Shown here: in pieces, positions 34,001-41,319 of the stretch | How the letters are laid out: every line of letters begins with the position of its first letter | Numbering within the stretch: position 1 is the stretch's first letter | Source of the DNA: Acidobacteriaceae bacterium | Lineage (GTDB): Bacteria; Acidobacteriota; Terriglobia; Terriglobales; Acidobacteriaceae | NCBI GenBank assembly: GCA_027306695.1 | Contig: DAHUZH010000017.1 | Coordinates: 1 to 41,319, forward strand | Direction of reading: 5' to 3' | DNA length: 41,319 nucleotides | Position numbers and translations under genes: made by a program | The notes under the pieces: model-generated | What the model was told of the DNA's origin: nothing | Databases searched by the model: none | Seen by the model: the letters and a program-made list of their open reading frames with translations, nothing else

Positions 34001-34630
34001 TCAGGCAGGTCGATATGGTTCCTGTTGCATTCGACCATCGGAAAACATTCCTCCTGCCGTTCGGTCTTCCCAATTGCGAAATAGGTACGGAGCAGTCAGG
34101 AGAGTCTGGATCCCAATCCACGTTATGTAGCAAGCAACCGCTGTCACGGCGCTAACGTCGCTAAGGTTGGATTGTGTGGACAGAATAATTCCAATGGCGG
34201 ATGTTGTCCCTGCAAGAACACACAGCATGCCTGCTTTTTCTGGATAGGTTTGCAAATGCAAAGCCAGCCCCACATACAACATGCTCCAAAAGAGACCATA
34301 CAATCCAGCAAGCAGAACGAGTATATCCAGAGGAGCTAACCGGTCCAGCCAAAAAGCCAGCCAGAAAACAACAGAAAATACTCCGACCCAGAAGTAAATG
34401 GAAAACTCGCGACGGCGACATGTTCCATTTGCCAACATCCCGATGCAGCCTACAAGGGTTTGCCCCAGCAGACACATGACCGTAAGAAATACAGCTAGGA
34501 TGTAACCAAAGGCCTCAGCCCCTGGACGTGTCATGAAGGAACCCAGGGAACAAAGCGCCATTCCGAGACATAGCGCAAAAATACCATGTCCTATCAAAAA
34601 ACGATGGCCAACTTTCCATCCTTTTACCAT
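34001..34630 (-). CDS. Multi-TM membrane protein heading the cytochrome cluster, unknown function
   Basis: The 209-residue protein starts at ATG 34630 behind GAGGTAG. About six membrane segments are visible (LIGHGIFALCLGMALCSLGS, GYILAVFLTVMCLLGQTLVG, FWVGVFSVVFWLAFWLDRLA, DILVLLAGLYGLFWSMLYVG and two more), then a polar tail. It has no heme-binding CxxCH and no family I can name. It ends about 290 bp before the porin-cytochrome start and is transcribed in the same direction, with its own CRP-like sites upstream. A role in the cytochrome system is a guess from location. Confidence 0.7.
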   Translation of the reverse strand: MVKGWKVGHRFLIGHGIFALCLGMALCSLGSFMTRPGAEAFGYILAVFLTVMCLLGQTLVGCIGMLANGTCRRREFSIYFWVGVFSVVFWLAFWLDRLAPLDILVLLAGLYGLFWSMLYVGLALHLQTYPEKAGMLCVLAGTTSAIGIILSTQSNLSDVSAVTAVACYITWIGIQTLLTAPYLFRNWEDRTAGGMFSDGRMQQEPYRPA

Positions 34631-34780
34631 TGCAACTACCTCAGTTTCCCGAAAGAGCCTTCATGAGGAATTTCTTCCCTTCCAATCTACAGGGACAAAG
34701 CTACGCCATTCTTGTTTGTCCGCAGAACTGGACATTGGGTTCCTCAACAACATCATATCTATCGATATTTCGCTGCTGTA

Positions 34781-34818
34781 TGTGACGAGATGCACATATT
34801 CGTGTGATGGTTGTCACC
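34781..34818. promoter_or_regulatory. Two tandem CRP-like sites upstream of the membrane-protein gene
   Basis: TGTGA-CGAGAT-GCACA (34781-34796) and TGTGA-TGGTTG-TCACC (34803-34818) each match the TGTGA-N6-TCACA consensus at 9 of 10 positions. Their centres are 22 bp apart, two helical turns, and they lie about 150-190 bp before the ATG at 34630. The intergenic stretch 34631-35021 also holds a 7-bp perfect hairpin (34877-34893) and is otherwise without coding signal. Confidence 0.5.
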
Positions 34819-35021
34819 GGACATGTGCCAGAAATGTATTCAATTGAAGTTAACGGCAGAATGGTCCACAAGTAGCTCCAGAGCATCTCTGGAAAGATCG
34901 TCATTGAGGCCGATTGAGTCTCGACGATGTTCTTGCGCTTCACCGTATTTTTAGCGCTCGACTTACTGATTCACATGTATGTCGCCAATGATTGCCGCGA
35001 GATTTTCATACAGTGAGCGAC

Positions 35022-36074
35022 ATGGCTAAACCGAGTGGGGGGCATGCCACCGATATTGTAATCGCCGGCGGAGGCATCATTGGATTGTCGCTTGCATTGG
35101 AATTGCGGCAGCGCGGACTCTCGGTTGCTGTGCTTGAGCGGCATCGGGCCATGAGCTCCGCATCGTGGGCCGCAGGCGGAATGCTGGCGGTGAACGACCC
35201 GCAAAATCCTCTTGAACTGTTACCGCTCGCCATTCTCAGTTGGGCGCTCTACCCATCGTATTTGGATCGTATTGAGTTGCTCTCTGGCCGGCATGTGCCG
35301 CTGCGCACCCAATGGACGCTCCAGCAGGTCCAGTCGGAGCGCGTATCTACTGACGCTTTGGCGGCGGAAATCGCTGAATTTGCGCCTGGGCTCGACGCCA
35401 CTGGTCACAGTTTCAAATGGCTGGAAGAGGGCAGCCTCGATCCAAACGACCTCCGCGAAGCACTGCCAGAAGCTTTGCGTGCAGCCGGCGGAATGCTGGT
35501 CGAAGAGACTGCCGTCGTGGGTGTCGAGAGCACGGCACATGGCGTGCTTGTGGAAACACAACGAGAACGCATCGCCGCAGGCATGTTCGTGAATTGCTGC
35601 GGGGCCTGGGCTGGCGAACCGCGACTGGGTGGTTTACCGGTTGTGCCGGTCAAGGGCCAGATGGCCAATCTGCGGTGTCCGCCTGAACGTCTGCGCTGCG
35701 TGGTGCGCGTGCCAGGGATTTACCTGATTCCACGCGGAGACAGTCGCGTGACAATTGGCGCCACCTTGGAACATGTAGGTTTCGATGAAACGGTGCAGGA
35801 ATCATCTATCAAGCAGATGATCGACGCCGCGCTCCGTCTGCTTCCGGAAGCCACCGCTCCAATGCAGGTGGAAAGCTGGGCGGGACTGCGCCCAGGGACA
35901 CCGGATGGCTTACCGATTTTGGGTGCCGCTGGAACCAAACACTGTTGGCACGCCACCGGACATTATCGGGATGGTATCCTGCTCGCCCCAGTTACCGCGC
36001 GCTTGATGGCCCAATCCATGCTGGGAGAATTCCCCGACGTGCCGCTGGATGCCTTCACCCCAGCGCGATTCTGA
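35022..36074 (+). CDS. thiO: FAD-dependent glycine oxidase (ThiO-like)
   Basis: The protein belongs to the D-amino-acid oxidase/ThiO family. It has the FAD Rossmann signature DIVIAGGGIIGLSLALELRQ, the ThiO-type SSASWAAGGMLAVNDP, and the C-terminal WAGLRPGTPDGLPILGAAG and ATGHYRDGILLAPVTARLMA. ThiO oxidises glycine to iminoglycine for the thiazole moiety of thiamin. No other thi gene lies nearby and no TPP riboswitch is seen upstream, so the assignment to thiamin synthesis is by family only. The ATG at 35022 is favoured; GTG 35013 and TTG 34992 are in-frame alternatives and none has a strong ribosome-binding site. About 350 residues. Confidence 0.85.
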   Translation: MAKPSGGHATDIVIAGGGIIGLSLALELRQRGLSVAVLERHRAMSSASWAAGGMLAVNDPQNPLELLPLAILSWALYPSYLDRIELLSGRHVPLRTQWTLQQVQSERVSTDALAAEIAEFAPGLDATGHSFKWLEEGSLDPNDLREALPEALRAAGGMLVEETAVVGVESTAHGVLVETQRERIAAGMFVNCCGAWAGEPRLGGLPVVPVKGQMANLRCPPERLRCVVRVPGIYLIPRGDSRVTIGATLEHVGFDETVQESSIKQMIDAALRLLPEATAPMQVESWAGLRPGTPDGLPILGAAGTKHCWHATGHYRDGILLAPVTARLMAQSMLGEFPDVPLDAFTPARF

Positions 36075-36096
36075 TACGCGGCAAGCAGGCCCCCAC

Positions 36097-36453
36097 TTAC
36101 ATGGGCATGCCGTCTTTCATGCCACCCAGTACGCCGCCCGTCTTTGTGATCTTGTCCACATGGATGCTCTTCCCGGACGGATTCACTTCAGTAACTACCT
36201 TCACGTTGTAGCCGTAGTAATCTTTCACGGCGTAGGGGTTTTCAATCGCCCACACCTTCTTTTGGGCATCGACGAAAACCGGAAAATACCCATTCTCAAT
36301 GCATTTCTTCACACAGCCCAGGCCATTATCCATGTGCATAGCGCCGCACTTTGAATCGCTGATATAGCCAGAGAGCGTTTGTGTTTTAGTGGTTTGGGCA
36401 GCGCCAAATGTTGTGATACTGCCAAGTGCAAGGATGAATGCCAAACATTTCAT
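36097..36453 (-). CDS. Small secreted protein of Acidobacteriota type, unknown function
   Basis: The start is the ATG at 36453, 6 bases behind GGAG, in preference to the ATG at 36459 which abuts it. The 118-residue product has a signal peptide (MKCLAFILALGSITTFGAA) and the pattern LSGYISDSKCGAMH with a second cluster GCVKKCIENGYFPVFVDAQ. Three cysteines remain after the cleavage site. Similar small exported proteins ('GxIxDSxCGxxH') are frequent in Acidobacteriota. The stop is 22 bp from the convergent thiO stop. Function unknown. Confidence 0.8.
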   Translation of the reverse strand: MKCLAFILALGSITTFGAAQTTKTQTLSGYISDSKCGAMHMDNGLGCVKKCIENGYFPVFVDAQKKVWAIENPYAVKDYYGYNVKVVTEVNPSGKSIHVDKITKTGGVLGGMKDGMPM

Positions 36454-36828
36454 GATCATCTCCGATGAGTCATTCGTCCCGGAAGGACGATTTCTACTGA
36501 CGCACTATGTTGGTTGTATCCAGACACCTGCCATGTTGGCAAGTCATTCGTGTAGCTGCATCAAAAAATATTGTGTGCGGACGAACCCGAAAGCAAATCA
36601 CCTGCGTGTTTTGATCGTCCAGTCAGACACTGTATCCCCTTTTTTGCCGTCGCTTTCTCTAGAAAGTAGGGTCGTATCGCGTGAAAGCGAGGGGTTGAAG
36701 TAGAAACGCCGCAAACCCAGCACCACCCCGGCATCACTCGAATCGTCAGCATAGGCCGATGCTAACGCTGTTCAAAATTGCGATGCAAATTCGGCCCAGC
36801 AATTTTTGTATGGCCCGTGCAGTGGCCG
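36454..36828. other. Gene-free stretch with a weak terminator candidate
   Basis: No convincing gene lies in these 375 bases. AAAATTGC (36774-36781) and GCAATTTT (36799-36806) form an 8-bp inverted repeat with a 17-base loop about 23 bp behind the acyl-CoA dehydrogenase stop; read on the minus strand it could act as a weak terminator. AGCAT/ATGCT around 36749-36764 is another small inverted repeat. The upstream part must hold the promoter of the small secreted protein. Confidence 0.35.
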
Positions 36829-38013
36829 CTACTTCTTCAGCACTTCCCGTGCAATCACCATCCGCTGGATTTCGCTGGTCCCCTCGCCGATGGTACACAG
36901 CTTCACGTCGCGGTAAAACTTCTCCGCTGGATAATCCTTGATAAAGCCGTAGCCGCCGTGGAGTTGTACGCACTCATCGCAAATCTTCACCGCGACCTCA
37001 CTCGCATGCAGCTTGGCCATCGAGGACTCCAGCGTCGTCTTCATGCCAGCATCTTTCATCTGCGCCGCGCGGAAGGTCAGCAGCTTGGCCGCATCGAGCT
37101 GCGTGGCCATGTCCGCAATCTTCCACTGGATGCCCTGAAACTCGCTGATCGCCTTGCCGAATTGCTTGCGCTCTTTGGTATATTTCAGCGCCGCATCGAA
37201 CGCCCCTTGCGCAATGCCGAGCGACAACGCCGCAATCGAGATGCGGCCGCCGTCGAGCACACGCATGGAATCGACGAAGCCTTCGCCTTCTTTGCCCAGA
37301 AGATTTTCCGCCGGAATCTCGCAGTCTTCAAAGATCAGCTCCGAGGTATCGCTGGCGCGCAGGCCGAGTTTATTTTCCTTCTTGCCCGGACGAAATCCCG
37401 GCGTCCCGTTTTCCACGACGAAGGCGGACAATCCGTGCGTGCCTTTCGATTTATCGGTGACAGCAATCACAACTGCAACATCGGCGTAATGACCATTCGT
37501 GATGAAGGTCTTATTCCCGTTCAACACCCAACGGTCGCCCTTCTTGACCGCAGTCGTGCGCGCTCCGCCAGCGTCGGAACCGGAACCGGCTTCCGTCAAC
37601 CCCCACGCGCCCAGCCACTCTCCGCTGGCCAGCCTGGTCACATATTTTTTGCGCTGTTCTTCCGTGCCCGCCAGAAAAATATGATTGGTTGCCAGCGAAT
37701 TGTGCGATGCCACGATGATGCCCACCGAGCCATCCACGCGCGACAATTCCTCGATGGCAATCACATATTCCACGTAGCCCAGGCCGGAACCGCCATACTC
37801 CGGCGGAAAAATAATGCCCATCAGGCCCATGCGCCCCAATTCCTTCACTAGGTCCCCGGGAAATTCGCTCGCCTCATCCCAACGCATCACATTGGGAGCA
37901 ACCTCGCGCGCGGCAAAGTCGCGGACTTCTTTGCGCAACTGCCGCTGCTCATCGGTATATTGGTGGAACTGTGCCGCCGATACGCCCGTTTCTTCGCGTG
38001 CTTTCGTGTTCAT
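36829..38013 (-). CDS. Acyl-CoA dehydrogenase
   Basis: The 394-residue protein starts at ATG 38013 ([10 protein letters not shown]) behind GGGGT; the upstream frame to 38088 is not coding. The domains are ordered N-terminal helical ([20 protein letters not shown]), central beta ([20 protein letters not shown], the FAD/substrate motif) and C-terminal helical ([20 protein letters not shown] and the [20 protein letters not shown] signature). The catalytic Glu is in IGEGTSEIQ. These flavoenzymes oxidise acyl-CoA to trans-2-enoyl-CoA and pass electrons to ETF. The closest resemblance is to short-/branched-chain enzymes, but chain length cannot be fixed by eye. It is a single gene, divergent from the GH42 gene. 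Confidence 0.93.
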   Translation of the reverse strand: MNTKAREETGVSAAQFHQYTDEQRQLRKEVRDFAAREVAPNVMRWDEASEFPGDLVKELGRMGLMGIIFPPEYGGSGLGYVEYVIAIEELSRVDGSVGIIVASHNSLATNHIFLAGTEEQRKKYVTRLASGEWLGAWGLTEAGSGSDAGGARTTAVKKGDRWVLNGNKTFITNGHYADVAVVIAVTDKSKGTHGLSAFVVENGTPGFRPGKKENKLGLRASDTSELIFEDCEIPAENLLGKEGEGFVDSMRVLDGGRISIAALSLGIAQGAFDAALKYTKERKQFGKAISEFQGIQWKIADMATQLDAAKLLTFRAAQMKDAGMKTTLESSMAKLHASEVAVKICDECVQLHGGYGFIKDYPAEKFYRDVKLCTIGEGTSEIQRMVIAREVLKK

Positions 38014-38045
38014 TTTTACCCCATAAAGAAAACTAATGAGATTAT

Positions 38046-38059
38046 CATGCAACTGCATG
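38046..38059. promoter_or_regulatory. CATGCA-AC-TGCATG palindrome, possible operator
   Basis: A 6-bp inverted repeat with two spacer bases lies 33 bp before the acyl-CoA dehydrogenase start, inside the 197-bp divergent region shared with the GH42 gene. A related GCATGC word lies near 38085. It could be an operator of a TetR- or LacI-type repressor; there is no regulator gene next to it. Confidence 0.3.
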
Positions 38060-38210
38060 TGTGTCGAGCGTGCTTTGGAGCAAAGCATGCATGAAACACG
38101 CGCTCCATTTGCAGCCGCGATGCAATCGGTTACTATGGGTCACGAATGCAATTTGCACCTCATCCACTGGCAGAAATTGCAGCACCATTTCAATCCGTTT
38201 GGGATACACA

Positions 38211-40313
38211 ATGAAAACAATTCCGCCTCCGCTACGATTCGCAATTTTCTCTCTGGCTGTGTGCCTTCTTTTCGCAGCTTCCGTCTCGATTGCATTCGCC
38301 CAGAAATCTTCTAAACCCGCCGCGAATCATTCTGCTGCCCCGCCGCCGCTTCTGCTGGGCACAGCGTGGTATCCCGAACAGTGGCCGGAAGCGCGCTGGG
38401 AAGCCGACCTCGACCTGATGCAGAAGGCCGGCATCCACTTTGTACGGGTCGGCGAATTTGCCTGGAGCACCATGGAGCCTGCCGAGGGCGATTATCATTT
38501 TGGCTGGCTGGAACGCGCCATCGATGAAGCCAGCCAGCATGGCATCTACACCGTGCTCGGCACACCCACAGCTGCGCCTCCGGCATGGTTGACGCAGAAA
38601 TATCCCGAGACCCTGCGCACGGAAGAAGACGGTCGCAAGGCCGAGCACGGCAACCGCCAGCAGTTCAACTGGGACAACCCGAAGTACCGCGAGCTGGCCC
38701 GCGACATCGCCAGCCGCATGGCGCAGCGCTTCGGCCACAACCCTTACGTCATCGGCTGGCAGATCGACAACGAATATTCACAGGTTTCTTTTGACCCGCA
38801 GACGCGTGCGGACTTCCAAAGCTGGCTGAAAAATCGCTACGGCACGCTGGACAATCTGAATACCCGCTGGACCACCGCGTATTGGAGCCAGACCTACAGC
38901 AACTGGAACCAGATTCCCATCGAAACGAAGTATGGCAATCCCGGCCTACTGTTGAGTTGGAAGCGGTTCGTGAGCGACACCTGGCGCAGCTACCAGAAGA
39001 ACCAGCTCGATGCCATCCGCCAGTACACCGCGCCGCGCCAATTCATCACCACCAATATGATGGGATGGTTCCAGGGGTACAACCATTACGTGGTCGCGCA
39101 GGACCTGGACCTGGCCGCGTGGGACGATTATGTCGGCGAAGGACATCTGAACCCCTACAAAAATGGTTCCACTGACGATCTGACGCGCGGCTTCAAACAG
39201 AAGAACTTCTGGGTGATGGAAACGCAGCCTGGCCATGTGAACTGGGCGCCGGTCAACAACGACCTGAACAAAGGCGAAGTCCGCGCCATGGCATGGCACA
39301 ATGTCGGCCACGGGGCCGACGCTGTGAGCTACTGGCAGTGGCGCAGCGCGCTGAACGGACAGGAGGAATATCACGGGACGCTTGTCGGTGCCGACGGGAC
39401 GCCCGTTCCCTTGTACCCCGAGGTGGCCGAATTGGGAAAGGAATTCACGAAGGCCGGTCCGGCGCTGGCCGGGACATCGCCAAAATCCCAGGTCGCGATC
39501 CTGCACACCTATGGCAGCGTGTGGGCGATCGATTGGCAGCGACATAACAAGAATTACGATCCCATCGCCGAGCTGCTCAGTTACTACCAGCCATTGCACG
39601 ATATTGCGCAGTCGATCGACATCGTCCAGCCGACAGTCCCGCTCGGCCAATACAAACTGGTGGTCGCGCCAGGGCTGAATGTGCTCTCTAAGGCAGCCGC
39701 GAAAAACCTCGTTGATTACGTGAAGAATGGTGGACATCTTGTTCTAGGTCAAAGATTTGGAATGAAGAACAATGACAACGGTTTGCAGACGGAACGGCAG
39801 CCCGGCCCGCTGGTTCCACTGCTTGGCGGACGAGTCGAACAGTATTACGCCCTGGAAAATCCCGTCGCCGTTACCGGGCAGTTTGGCGACAACACCAGCA
39901 AGCTGTGGGCGGAGTTGCTCAGCACCAGTTCGCCCGATACGCAGGTGATCGCGACCTACGGCAAGAGCAATGGCTGGCTCGACGGAAAGCCCGCGATTAT
40001 CACCCGCAAAGTCGGCAAAGGCAGCATCACCTACGTTGGAGTCTGGATGGATGAGGCCGGGATGGCCAAGCTCGCGCAATGGATGACCGGCATGAGCGGC
40101 GTAAATACTCCGCTCGCCAACGTTCCGACCGGTGTCGAAGTCGATCCACGCTATGGGAAAAACCACACCGTCTTCATTCTGGTGAATTTTTCGTCGAATC
40201 CGCAAACCGTGCCCCTGGCCGCTTCCATGCAAGATGTGCTGCATGGCGGCCCGGTGCTGTCGGTTACGCTGCCGCAGTATGGCGTGTCTGTCCTGTCGGA
40301 GGCGAAGCAATAA
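38211..40313 (+). CDS. Secreted glycoside hydrolase family 42 beta-galactosidase
   Basis: The start is ATG 38211, giving the signal peptide LRFAIFSLAVCLLFAASVSI; the frame is open upstream but is not protein-like there. The 700-residue product has the GH42 TIM barrel (GTAWYPEQWPEARWEADLDL, RVGEFAWSTMEPAEGDYHFG), the acid/base Glu in WQIDNEY (E188) and the nucleophile in WVMETQPGHVNW (E337), then the trimerisation and C-terminal beta domains. GH42 enzymes remove beta-galactosyl residues from galacto-oligosaccharides or plant galactans. Many are cytoplasmic, so the clear export signal is notable. It lies 3 bp from the esterase gene, so the two form an operon for breaking down decorated plant polymers. 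Confidence 0.93.
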   Translation: MKTIPPPLRFAIFSLAVCLLFAASVSIAFAQKSSKPAANHSAAPPPLLLGTAWYPEQWPEARWEADLDLMQKAGIHFVRVGEFAWSTMEPAEGDYHFGWLERAIDEASQHGIYTVLGTPTAAPPAWLTQKYPETLRTEEDGRKAEHGNRQQFNWDNPKYRELARDIASRMAQRFGHNPYVIGWQIDNEYSQVSFDPQTRADFQSWLKNRYGTLDNLNTRWTTAYWSQTYSNWNQIPIETKYGNPGLLLSWKRFVSDTWRSYQKNQLDAIRQYTAPRQFITTNMMGWFQGYNHYVVAQDLDLAAWDDYVGEGHLNPYKNGSTDDLTRGFKQKNFWVMETQPGHVNWAPVNNDLNKGEVRAMAWHNVGHGADAVSYWQWRSALNGQEEYHGTLVGADGTPVPLYPEVAELGKEFTKAGPALAGTSPKSQVAILHTYGSVWAIDWQRHNKNYDPIAELLSYYQPLHDIAQSIDIVQPTVPLGQYKLVVAPGLNVLSKAAAKNLVDYVKNGGHLVLGQRFGMKNNDNGLQTERQPGPLVPLLGGRVEQYYALENPVAVTGQFGDNTSKLWAELLSTSSPDTQVIATYGKSNGWLDGKPAIITRKVGKGSITYVGVWMDEAGMAKLAQWMTGMSGVNTPLANVPTGVEVDPRYGKNHTVFILVNFSSNPQTVPLAASMQDVLHGGPVLSVTLPQYGVSVLSEAKQ

Positions 40314-40316
40314 ATC

Positions 40317-41225
40317 ATGCGTCCCACTGCTGTCCTTCGCGTCTCGCTGGCTGTCCTGTTTTGCTGTGCATCGTTTCTGGCTGCCCAATCCAGCCCGAGC
40401 GCCACACCAACTCCAATTTTGCTTTGGCCGAACGGCGCGCCGGGAGCGTTGGGCGCGACCGATCTCGACAAGCCCACGATTACGCCGTATCTGCCCGCGC
40501 AGAATCCAACCCACACCGGCATCGTAATTTGTCCTGGCGGAGGCTATGAACATCTTGCCACCGACAAGGAAGGAACGAAGGTCGCGCAGTGGTTGAACGA
40601 GCGGGGAGTCGCCGCGTTTGTACTGACCTATCGGCTCGGTCCACGCTATCATCACCCGGCGCAACTGCTCGATGCGCAGCGCGCCATTCGTTATGTGCGC
40701 ACCCATGCAACCGAAGAAGGCATCGATCCGAACCACGTCGGCATCTGGGGATTTTCTGCTGGCGGCCATCTTGCTTCCACAGCGGGCACGCACTTTGACG
40801 GTGGAAATTCCAAGGCCGTGGACCCCATCGAGCAAGTCAGCAGCCGGCCTGATTTCATGGTGCTTGCCTACCCTGTCATCAGCATGCAACCGGGAATCAC
40901 CCATAACGGTTCCCTCCACATGCTGCTGGGTGAGCAACCCAATCCCATGCTGGAAAATGAATTGTCGAATGAAACCCAGGTGACGCCGCTAACACCGCCA
41001 ACATTTTTATTCAGCACCACCAACGACCCCGTCGTGCCAGTGAGGAACAGCGTGCTGTTCTATGAAGCGCTGCTGCGCGCTGGCGTTCCCGCAGAGCTTC
41101 ACATTTTTGAGCAAGGGCAACATGGATCAGGACTGGGGCAAAACAATCCGCAATTGCAGATGTGGCCGGTCCTGTTGCAGAACTGGCTGCACCTGCATGG
41201 CTGGATGGCAACCAGCGCTCAATGA
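40317..41225 (+). CDS. Secreted alpha/beta-hydrolase, acetyl-esterase type
   Basis: The 302-residue protein starts 3 bp after the GH42 stop and has a signal peptide (LRVSLAVLFCCASFLAAQ). It shows the alpha/beta-hydrolase layout: the oxyanion segment VICPGGGYEHL, the nucleophile elbow GFSAGG (S147), an acid in FSTTNDPVVPV and the His in EQGQHGSGLG. The PNGAPGALG start and overall size resemble acetylxylan-esterase/BD-FAE-like enzymes that remove acetyl groups from plant polysaccharides. Pairing with a secreted GH42 supports a side-chain-removing role. The following 94 bases to the window end contain no recognisable gene. Confidence 0.88.
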   Translation: MRPTAVLRVSLAVLFCCASFLAAQSSPSATPTPILLWPNGAPGALGATDLDKPTITPYLPAQNPTHTGIVICPGGGYEHLATDKEGTKVAQWLNERGVAAFVLTYRLGPRYHHPAQLLDAQRAIRYVRTHATEEGIDPNHVGIWGFSAGGHLASTAGTHFDGGNSKAVDPIEQVSSRPDFMVLAYPVISMQPGITHNGSLHMLLGEQPNPMLENELSNETQVTPLTPPTFLFSTTNDPVVPVRNSVLFYEALLRAGVPAELHIFEQGQHGSGLGQNNPQLQMWPVLLQNWLHLHGWMATSAQ

Positions 41226-41319
41226 CGATGGAACCGGGTGCCCTAGCTGTATGGTTCCGGAGTTTGATGGGTTGGATTCAGTCTGAAGCGCTGGGGTTCT
41301 TATGTCCAGGATTTGCAGA

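Noticed and set aside
34927..35013. 29-codon hydrophobic frame beginning MFLRFTVFLALDL before thiO
   Set aside because: No ribosome-binding site, overlaps the possible thiO start region, and is too short to support.
34631..35021. TPP riboswitch before thiO
   Set aside because: No CUGAGA-type conserved core or matching helices were found in the leader.
39744..40937. 397-codon open frame on the minus strand
   Set aside because: It is antisense to the GH42 and esterase genes, whose motifs are unambiguous on the plus strand.

Overview
The window looks like a chromosomal segment of an Acidobacteriota bacterium, probably of the Terriglobia/Acidobacteriaceae type. The reasons are two neighbouring 'VWFA-related Acidobacterial domain' proteins, the overall mid-50s GC feel, mosaic housekeeping genes (rpsT, a pgsA-like gene, thiO, an acyl-CoA dehydrogenase) and sugar-degrading enzymes exported by signal peptides. 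No rRNA or species marker is present, so the genus is not claimed.

Layout. 1-2.3 kb: the end of an NHL-repeat protein, a secreted small protein, a 3' tRNA-Pro remnant that looks like an attachment-site scar, a frameshifted gene relic, and rpsT followed by a palindromic dispersed repeat. 2.3-7.0 kb: a GT4 glycosyltransferase, two divergent secreted VWFA proteins and an EamA transporter. 7.0-8.6 kb: a hypothetical gene cut by a dead IS3-family element whose terminal inverted repeats can still be read. 8.8-9.75 kb: a 53-residue Cys/His protein, a pgsA-like phosphatidyltransferase and tRNA-Val(GAC). 9.75-11.9 kb: an accessory scrapyard directly behind tRNA-Val, with 11-bp iterated repeats, an IS200 TnpA remnant with an array of REP-like hairpins, an orphan gene, a gene fragment and an IS3 remnant. 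11.97-19.6 kb: an ArsR-type regulator and a six-gene operon with the order hyfB-C-E-F-G-I.

The hyf-like operon is not an ordinary hydrogenase. Both Ni-binding Cys motifs of the large subunit are replaced (RVSGDS instead of RVCGIC, and NLSYSG instead of DPCxSC), while the [4Fe-4S] small subunit and the ion-pumping subunits look intact. It therefore fits an energy-converting hydrogenase-related (Ehr) complex of unknown redox partner.

19.7-34.6 kb is almost entirely on the minus strand and is the most striking region. Read in transcription order it has a multi-TM membrane protein, a fused monoheme-cytochrome/outer-membrane porin resembling Cyc2, two tandem cupredoxin-like proteins, a membrane-anchored hexaheme cytochrome, a monoheme cytochrome and an internally duplicated secreted protein. 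These are followed by an ECF sigma factor carrying its own zinc-finger domain and a TolC/adaptor/RND/DUF2892 efflux operon. The first set would make a plausible electron path between the outer membrane and the inner membrane. A perfect 28-bp palindrome containing a consensus CRP-family site lies upstream of the porin-cytochrome gene, and two weaker sites lie upstream of the leading membrane protein.

35-41.3 kb returns to metabolism: a ThiO-like glycine oxidase, a small secreted protein, an acyl-CoA dehydrogenase, a secreted GH42 beta-galactosidase and a secreted alpha/beta-hydrolase (acetyl-esterase type) 3 bp downstream of it. All assignments are by reading motifs; no database search was run.
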